Of a stretch of 64,000 nt of DNA, positions 58,979 to 64,000 are shown piece after piece. The notes under the pieces were generated by a model. It saw nothing but the letters and a program-made list of their open reading frames with translations. It was not told the DNA's origin and ran no database searches. Position 1 is the stretch's first letter, and every line of letters begins with the position of its first letter. A program made the translations under genes and the position numbers. The DNA is from Mycobacterium sp. MBM. Its GTDB lineage: Bacteria; Actinomycetota; Actinomycetes; Mycobacteriales; Mycobacteriaceae. Location of the stretch: assembly GCA_021648845.1 (NCBI GenBank), contig JAKJHY010000002.1, positions 248,001 through 312,000 of the forward strand, written 5' to 3'.

Positions 58979-59658
58979 TGGTCGGAGTTCCCCGTCGCTC
59001 CGCTCGCCCCGGGCTCGGAGTTCCCCGTCGCTCCGCTCGCCCCGGGCTCGGAGTTCCCCGTCGCTCCGCACGCCCCGGGCTCGGAGTTCCCCGTCGCGGC
59101 CTCGTCGAGACGATGCCATTCGGCGGCCAGCAGCCGGCGGGTCTCGCCGAGCAGCTGCGGGATGACCTTGGAACCACCGATGATGGTGATGAAGTTGGCA
59201 TCCCCGCCCCAGCGCGGCACCACATGCATGTGCAGATGCTCGGCCAGCGAGCCGCCGGCCGAGGTGCCCAGGTTGAGACCGACGTTGAATCCGTGCGGCC
59301 GGGACACGCCCTTGATCACCCGAATCGCCTTCTGCGTGAACGCCATCAGCTCGGCGGTCTCATCGATGGTGAGGTCTTCGAGTTCGGACACCCGCCGGTA
59401 GGGCACCACCATGAGATGACCGGGGTTGTAGGGGTAGAGGTTCAGCACGGCGTAGACCAGTTCGCCGCGCGCCACCATCAGACCGTCCTCGTCGGACATC
59501 GCCGGGATATCGGTGAACGGCTCCTTGGATTGCGCCGAACCCGCACCCTTCTTCATCGGCGACTCGGCGATATAGCTCATCCGGTGCGGCGTCCACAGCC
59601 GTTGCAGGTGGTCCGGTTCCCCCGCACCGGTGTCGACGATGCCTTCGGCGTCGCTCAC
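58975..59658 (-). CDS. HIT-domain AP4A phosphorylase-like protein with repeat tail
   Basis: A 227-residue HIT-fold nucleotide hydrolase/transferase. The HIT motif is HLHMHVV at 141-147, with [19 protein letters not shown] and [15 protein letters not shown] upstream. M. tuberculosis Rv2613c, known as an AP4A phosphorylase, is about 195 residues and ends near RRLLATEW. Here the protein goes on from about residue 186, and residues 190-227 are [11 protein letters not shown] repeats (three copies and a stub), encoded by a 33-base tandem repeat. GTG start overlaps the thrS stop; its own stop overlaps the pgsA start. Confidence 0.92.
   Translation of the reverse strand: MSDAEGIVDTGAGEPDHLQRLWTPHRMSYIAESPMKKGAGSAQSKEPFTDIPAMSDEDGLMVARGELVYAVLNLYPYNPGHLMVVPYRRVSELEDLTIDETAELMAFTQKAIRVIKGVSRPHGFNVGLNLGTSAGGSLAEHLHMHVVPRWGGDANFITIIGGSKVIPQLLGETRRLLAAEWHRLDEAATGNSEPGACGATGNSEPGASGATGNSEPGASGATGNSDQ
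58982..59097. repeat. 33-base tandem repeat, 3.5 copies
   Basis: Units begin at 58982, 59015 and 59048, with a 17-base partial copy at 59081. The unit starts TCGGAGTTCCCCGTCGCTCC and ends GCTCGCCCCGGGC. Copies 1 and 2 are identical; copy 3 has one change (GCACGCC). The length is a multiple of three, so it stays in frame within the HIT gene. It looks like a young expansion or VNTR. Confidence 0.95.
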
Positions 59659-61703
59659 GGGTCCACCCTGAACAACTCGGCATTGGGGGTGGCGTTCTCG
59701 CGCCGGGCGATCCAGTCCACGATGGCGTCCACGGCAGCATCGCGCGGGATGCCGTTGACCTGGCTGCGGTCCCCGAACCGGAACGACACACTCGACGCCT
59801 GCATGTCGGTGTCCCCGGCCAGCAGCATGAACGGGATCTTCTGGTTGGTGTGGTTGACGATCTTCTTGGCCATCCGGTCGTCGCTGCCATCCACCTCGAC
59901 CCGAACTCCGCGGGAGCGTAGTTGGGCAGCAACATCTTCCAGATAGGGCAGGTGTGCGTCGGCCACCGGCACACCGACCACCTGCACCGGGGCCAGCCAG
60001 GCCGGGAAGGCGCCGGCGTAATGCTCGGTGAGCACCCCGAAGAAGCGCTCGATGGATCCGAACAGCGCGCGGTGGATCAGCACGGGGCGTTGCCGCGATC
60101 CGTCCGCGGCGGTGTACTCCAGCTCGAACCGGTCGGGCATGTTGAAATCGAGCTGGATCGTCGACATCTGCCAGTTGCGGCCCAGCGCATCCTTGACCTG
60201 CACCGAAATCTTCGGCCCGTAGAACGCCGCGCCACCGGGATCGGGCACCAGCGTCAGCCCGGAGGCCTCGGCGACCTCCCGAAGCGTGGCGGTGGCCTCC
60301 TCCCACACCTCGTCGGAGCCGACGTACTTCTCCGGGTCCTTGGTGGACAGTTCCAGATAGAAATCGTCGAGACCGTAGTCCGACAGCAGATCGAGCACGA
60401 ATCCCAGCAGCGAGCTCAGCTCGTCACGCATCTGCTCGCGGGTGGTGTAGATGTGCGCATCGTCCTGGGTCATCCCGCGCACCCGGGTCAGACCGTGTAC
60501 CACACCGGACTTCTCGTAGCGGTACACCGAGCCGAATTCGAAAAGCCGCAAGGGCAATTCGCGGTAGGACCGCCCGCGGGACCGGTAGATCAGGTGATGC
60601 ATCGGGCAGTTCATCGGCTTCAGGTAGTAGTCCTGGCCCGGTTTGCGCACGTCGCCGTTCTCGTCGAATTCGGCGTCGATGTGCATCGGCGGAAACATGC
60701 CGTCGGCGTACCACTCCAGGTGGCCCGAGGTGATGTACAGGTTCTCCTTGGTGATGTGCGGGGTGTTGACGAACTGGTAGCCGGCCTGTTCGTGCTTGCG
60801 CCGTGAGTAGTCCTCCAACTCCTTGCGCACGATGCCGCCCTTGGGGTGGAACACCGGCAAGCCCGAGCCGAGTTCGTCGGGGAAGCTGAACAGGTCCAGC
60901 TCCACGCCGAGCTTGCGGTGATCGCGACGCTGGGCCTCCTCGATCAGTTCGAGGTGGCGCTCCAGTGCCTCCTGGGACTCCCAGGCGGTGCCGTAGATGC
61001 GCTGCAGGCTGGCGTTGTTCTGGTTGCCCCGCCAGTAGGCGGCACTGCTGCGGGTCAGCTTGAACGCCGGGATGAACCGTGTGGTCGGGATGTGCGGGCC
61101 GCGGCACAGGTCGCCCCAGATTCGGTCCTTGGTACGGGGATTGAGGTTGTCGTAGGCGGTGAGTTCGTCGCCGCCGACCTCCATCACGTCCGGGTCGCCG
61201 GACTTGTCGTCGACCAGTTCCAGCTTGAACGGTTCCTCGGCAAGTTCAAGGCGGGCTTGGTCTTTGGATTCGTAGACGCGCCGGGAGAACAGCTGGCCGT
61301 CCTTGACGATCTTGGCCATCCGCTTTTCCAGCTTGGCCAGATCCTCGGGCGTGAACGGCTCCGCGACATCGAAGTCGTAGTAGAAGCCATCGGTGATCGG
61401 CGGGCCGATGCCGAGCTTGGCCTGCGGGAAAAGATCCTGCACGGCCTGAGCCAGCACATGCGCACAGGAATGCCGGATGACACTGCGGCCGTCCTCGGTG
61501 TCGGCGGGCACCGGCTCGACCTGCACGTCGGCGTCGGGCACCCAGCTCAGGTCGCGCAGCCGGCCGTCCCCGTCGCGCACCACGACGATGGCGTTCGGGG
61601 CACCCCGTTCCGGCAGTCCCGCCTCGCGCACCGCCGCCCCGGCGGTGGTCCCGGCAGCGACCCGGATCAGGGCTGCGGGGGCGGAACTGGCGGCGGCGGT
61701 CAT
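59655..61703 (-). CDS. thrS: Threonyl-tRNA synthetase
   Basis: A 682-residue class II synthetase. Order: an N-terminal TGS-like domain, an editing domain with [12 protein letters not shown], the catalytic core with the zinc ligand in [12 protein letters not shown], motif 2 ([33 protein letters not shown]), motif 3 and the anticodon-binding domain ([24 protein letters not shown]). ATG 61703 follows TAGGAGATCCACCG. It heads the overlapping thrS-HIT-pgsA-patA-pimA-NUDIX operon. Confidence 0.97.
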   Translation of the reverse strand: MTAAASSAPAALIRVAAGTTAGAAVREAGLPERGAPNAIVVVRDGDGRLRDLSWVPDADVQVEPVPADTEDGRSVIRHSCAHVLAQAVQDLFPQAKLGIGPPITDGFYYDFDVAEPFTPEDLAKLEKRMAKIVKDGQLFSRRVYESKDQARLELAEEPFKLELVDDKSGDPDVMEVGGDELTAYDNLNPRTKDRIWGDLCRGPHIPTTRFIPAFKLTRSSAAYWRGNQNNASLQRIYGTAWESQEALERHLELIEEAQRRDHRKLGVELDLFSFPDELGSGLPVFHPKGGIVRKELEDYSRRKHEQAGYQFVNTPHITKENLYITSGHLEWYADGMFPPMHIDAEFDENGDVRKPGQDYYLKPMNCPMHHLIYRSRGRSYRELPLRLFEFGSVYRYEKSGVVHGLTRVRGMTQDDAHIYTTREQMRDELSSLLGFVLDLLSDYGLDDFYLELSTKDPEKYVGSDEVWEEATATLREVAEASGLTLVPDPGGAAFYGPKISVQVKDALGRNWQMSTIQLDFNMPDRFELEYTAADGSRQRPVLIHRALFGSIERFFGVLTEHYAGAFPAWLAPVQVVGVPVADAHLPYLEDVAAQLRSRGVRVEVDGSDDRMAKKIVNHTNQKIPFMLLAGDTDMQASSVSFRFGDRSQVNGIPRDAAVDAIVDWIARRENATPNAELFRVDP

Positions 61704-61786
61704 CGGTGGATCTCCTAAACGACGAGATTGGCGCGGAAATGCTGCTGTGATCGCGACCATGCTATCGGGGTGGCCCTCGCGGGAAG

Positions 61787-62224
61787 CTAGGACCCGATGC
61801 CGATCGGGCTCTTCAGCCAGGCCCAATCGAAGCCGACCCAGCCGGCGACCAGACTGAGCGCTCCGAACAGCCAGAGGGTGACGATGACGAGGGCGGCGGT
61901 GAGCAGTGCAGCGAGCGCCTTGACCGCGAAGTGCTGGCGCACGAACCAGGCCATCAGCACGTCGTAGCCGGCCCGCACCCGGTGCAGCACGATCTGCGCT
62001 GCCCGGAACTCGGTGGCCAGGATGCCGAGGCCGAGAAACACGATCGCCCAGCCCGGCCCCGGGTACGGGATGGCGATGATGCCCACCACCAAGACGACCG
62101 TGCCGACCACGCCGACGATGATCCGGTAGCCCAGGTCGACGGCCGGGCGATCACGGAGCTTGTCGCGCCGGCGCGCCCATGACCGCGCGCGCTCGCTACG
62201 CTGCCGATCGCTCCCGTCGCTCAT
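61787..62224 (-). CDS. PGPGW-type small membrane protein (TIGR02611-like)
   Basis: A 145-residue protein from ATG 62224 ([12 protein letters not shown]). A basic N-terminus of about 35 residues is followed by helices at about 36-75, containing [21 protein letters not shown], the namesake motif of the PGPGW family, and by a third near 105-130. Function unknown. It lies upstream of thrS with an 83-base gap, so thrS probably has a separate promoter. Confidence 0.85.
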   Translation of the reverse strand: MSDGSDRQRSERARSWARRRDKLRDRPAVDLGYRIIVGVVGTVVLVVGIIAIPYPGPGWAIVFLGLGILATEFRAAQIVLHRVRAGYDVLMAWFVRQHFAVKALAALLTAALVIVTLWLFGALSLVAGWVGFDWAWLKSPIGIGS

Positions 62225-62285
62225 GCGATCCCCTCGCAAGCTCGGGCCTCGCATGCTGCCTGTCGATTCGCTCCGCAAGCGTCGC

Positions 62286-62906
62286 TCATGGCTGCCCCGG
62301 CTTGAGCCGGACGAACAATGCGTCCCCCTCGGTCAGCACCACGCCGTCGTCGAGCACCCGGCCGCTGACGAAGATCTTGCGACCGTCGATGCGGTCGATA
62401 CCGGCGTCGACCTGCAGTTGCTTGCCGATCGGCACGATCTTGCGGTAGTCGATCCCCAGGTGCGCGGTGCGCTGGTAGGGGCTCTTGGTGAGTTTGGCGG
62501 CCGTGTAGCCGAGCAGTGAATCGAACAGCAGGCCGAGGACTCCGCCGTGCACGGCGCCGTTGCGGCCGAGGTGATACCGCCGGAAACAGGCGGTGCCGCC
62601 GATCCGGTCGTCCGCTGTGACGTGCAGGTCCACCGGGACCGACATGATGTTGCCGCGGTTGGGCAGGTCCATTCGCCGCCCCGACGGCGAATGCCATTCG
62701 TCGGCCTCGTAGGGCGCCAGCAGCGCCGACACCTTCTCCACCAGGTCGGCGGCCTCCGAGATCACCTGGTCGGGGGCGTCCGCGGCGCGGGCGTGATCCT
62801 GCAGGGTGCGCACCGCCTCGATGAAACGCCCGTAATCCGGGCCACCCCGGTCGGTGGGTTCGGGCGGGTTGAACCCGCCCCCTGTATGCACGGCACCGGT
62901 TGTCAC
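62286..62906 (-). CDS. PaaI-type hotdog thioesterase
   Basis: A 206-residue protein with a C-terminal hotdog domain. GRNGAVHGGVLGLLFDSLLGYTAA carries the HGG segment and the Asp/Glu position typical of PaaI/4HBT thioesterases, and AHLGIDYRKIVPIG follows. The first 90 residues are helical and not part of the core fold. GTG start at 62906. Substrate unknown; many mycobacterial members act on medium or long acyl-CoA. Confidence 0.85.
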   Translation of the reverse strand: MTTGAVHTGGGFNPPEPTDRGGPDYGRFIEAVRTLQDHARAADAPDQVISEAADLVEKVSALLAPYEADEWHSPSGRRMDLPNRGNIMSVPVDLHVTADDRIGGTACFRRYHLGRNGAVHGGVLGLLFDSLLGYTAAKLTKSPYQRTAHLGIDYRKIVPIGKQLQVDAGIDRIDGRKIFVSGRVLDDGVVLTEGDALFVRLKPGQP

Positions 62907-62943
62907 ACCGCCACGTTATTGCACGGATGCCATAGTGGCTGGT

Positions 62944-63417
62944 GTGGATCTGACCTACCCCGAAGTCGGCGCCACCCGGGGCGCGCTGCCGAGCGGCTAC
63001 CAGCACGTGCGCGTCGCCGCGGTGATCGGGCATGGGCGCGCGCGGTTCGACGAGGCCGCCGACGCCGTCCTGCACTGGGGTATGCAACGCGGGGCCGGCG
63101 TGCTGGTCGGCGCCGATACCGCCGTCGCCGGTGTCGGGGCGGAGGTGCGGGTGGGGGTGTGGCCGCTGCGCGCGCCGTGCCGGGTGGTGTACGTGGTGGA
63201 GGAGGCTGATCGGCGCGGGTTCGCCTACGGCACGCTGCCCGGGCATCCCGAGTCGGGTGAGGAATTGTTCGCGGTCCGTTACGACCCGGCCGACGGCACG
63301 GTGTACGCCGAGGTGACGGCGTTCGCGCGGCATGCCACGTGGTGGAGCCGTCTCGGCGGACCGATCACTCGGCTGGCGCAGCGGATCATCACCCGCCGCT
63401 ATCTGAAGTCCGTGTGA
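62944..63417 (+). CDS. DUF1990 family protein
   Basis: About 157 residues from GTG 62944 (MDLTYPEVGATRGALPSGY), where family members usually begin; a GTG at 62935 is also in frame. FAYGTLPGHPESGEELFAVRYD and YAEVTAFARHATWWSRLGGPITRLAQRIITRRYL are DUF1990 hallmarks. No function is known; the fold is probably a small lipid- or ligand-binding barrel. Divergent from the thioesterase by 37 bases and convergent with the next gene. Confidence 0.85.
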   Translation: MDLTYPEVGATRGALPSGYQHVRVAAVIGHGRARFDEAADAVLHWGMQRGAGVLVGADTAVAGVGAEVRVGVWPLRAPCRVVYVVEEADRRGFAYGTLPGHPESGEELFAVRYDPADGTVYAEVTAFARHATWWSRLGGPITRLAQRIITRRYLKSV

Positions 63418-64000
63418 CTAGGTGCCGCCCTGTAGCAGCCGCGCCACGTTCGCCTTGAGTTCGGGCGTGCCGAACGTGAGTTCCTCGGCGGTGGTGGCGT
63501 AGTCCAGGGTGATCTGCACCTGACGTTCCAGCTGCATGTTGAGGATGCGTTTGGTGGACTCGACCGCCTTCTGCGGCAGCTCCAGGATCTTTTTGGCGGC
63601 GGCCACCGCCTCGCCGAGCGGATCGGCGACCACGTGATTGGCCAACCCGAGTTCCACCGCCTTCTGCGCGGGGATGCGCGCCCCGGTGAGCGCGTATTCC
63701 TTGGCCGCCAGGATGCTCATCTGCATCGGCCACACCAGCGGCCCACCGTCGGCGGCCACCAGACCGAGCTGGACGTGTGGGTCGGCGAGAAACGCCTTCT
63801 CCCCCATGTACACCACGTCCGACAGCGCCACCACGCTGCAGCCCAGACCTACGGCCGGCCCGTTGACGGCCGCGAGCACCGGGATCCGGCAGCGCACCAT
63901 GCCCATCACGATCTCGCGCCCGTCGATGATCGTCTTGGTGCGCAGGTCGACGTCCTCGCTGAGTTCCTTGATGTAGTTGAAGTCACCGCCGGCCGAAAAC
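63418..64000 (-). CDS. Enoyl-CoA hydratase/isomerase family protein, N-terminus cut by window edge
   Basis: The last 194 residues of a crotonase-fold protein; the frame enters from the right edge without a start. FSAGGDFNYI corresponds to the first oxyanion segment, and PVLAAVNGPAVGLGCSVVALSDVVYMGEKAFLADPHVQLGLVAADGG to the second oxyanion hole and active-site region. The usual catalytic Glu region reads LADPHVQLGLVAADGG rather than the FPEVKLG-type pattern of mitochondrial hydratase, so it may be an isomerase or another crotonase. Ends with ARLLQGGT. Confidence 0.88.
   Translation of the reverse strand, partial: FSAGGDFNYIKELSEDVDLRTKTIIDGREIVMGMVRCRIPVLAAVNGPAVGLGCSVVALSDVVYMGEKAFLADPHVQLGLVAADGGPLVWPMQMSILAAKEYALTGARIPAQKAVELGLANHVVADPLGEAVAAAKKILELPQKAVESTKRILNMQLERQVQITLDYATTAEELTFGTPELKANVARLLQGGT

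Noticed and set aside
58982..59097. CRISPR-like direct repeats
   Set aside because: The 33-base units are directly adjacent with no spacers and lie in frame in a protein gene; this is a tandem repeat.
58979..59119. N-terminal extension of PgsA containing [11 protein letters not shown] repeats
   Set aside because: This is the HIT gene repeat read in another frame; the GTG at 58978 matches the known PgsA1 start.

Overview
The window is high-GC, gene-dense DNA from an actinobacterium. Gene content and order point to a Mycobacterium, most likely a rapid grower of the Mycolicibacterium type. The argument is synteny: from about 12 kb to the right end the order radical SAM protein, hisS, metallo-hydrolase, ppiB, relA, apt, oligopeptide-type binding lipoprotein, secF, secD, yajC, gabT, ruvB-ruvA-ruvC, yebC, pdxT, tesB2, pdxS, NUDIX, pimA, patA, pgsA1, HIT and thrS follows the M. 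tuberculosis Rv2578c to Rv2614c order as I know it. Accessory genes are inserted at several points. Two mycobacterial-type SOS boxes sit exactly in front of the radical SAM gene and ruvC. No tRNA, rRNA, transposase or CRISPR array was seen, and no gap between genes exceeds 300 bases.

Layout. 1-5.0 kb: acyl-CoA metabolism (thioesterase, cut by the edge), a TetR regulator, an amidohydrolase and an acyl-CoA dehydrogenase pair. 5.0-12.2 kb: a wax ester/diacylglycerol acyltransferase facing a complete arginine deiminase operon (arcD-arcA-arcB-arcC) plus an Fe/2-oxoglutarate oxygenase-like gene. The shared promoter region carries a close match to the DosR dormancy box. 12.1-13.6 kb: SOS-type radical SAM gene and a secreted protein. 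13.8-18.6 kb: urtABCDE urea ABC transporter. 18.6-24.8 kb: dtd, ion antiporter, membrane proteins, an LpqH-like lipoprotein, hisS and a glyoxalase-fold hydrolase. 24.9-26.8 kb: two tandem membrane-anchored cyclophilins. 26.8-35.2 kb: relA, apt, a binding lipoprotein, secF, secD and yajC. 35.4-39.0 kb: gabT and two tandem diguanylate cyclases. 39.0-45.8 kb: membrane proteins, ruvCAB, oxidoreductases, an AraC regulator and yebC. 45.9-52.8 kb: an accessory block splitting yebC from pdxT, with two TetR regulators at palindromic operators, a CocE-type hydrolase, an acyl-CoA dehydrogenase, a purine/cytosine-type permease with a zinc-finger-like tail and an SDR. 52.8-61.7 kb: PLP synthase (pdxST), tesB2, and a tightly overlapping thrS-HIT-pgsA-patA-pimA-NUDIX operon that starts PIM glycolipid synthesis. 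61.8-64 kb: a small membrane protein, a PaaI-type thioesterase, a DUF1990 protein and a truncated enoyl-CoA hydratase.

The most interesting signals are: the DosR-like box between the acyltransferase and the arc operon; the B-box-like cysteine/histidine tail on the permease; an in-frame 33-bp tandem repeat that lengthens the HIT protein; tandem GGDEF proteins without a visible inhibitory site; and several near-perfect operators touching start codons. All functional names come from reading motifs and from memory of the families; no database search was run.
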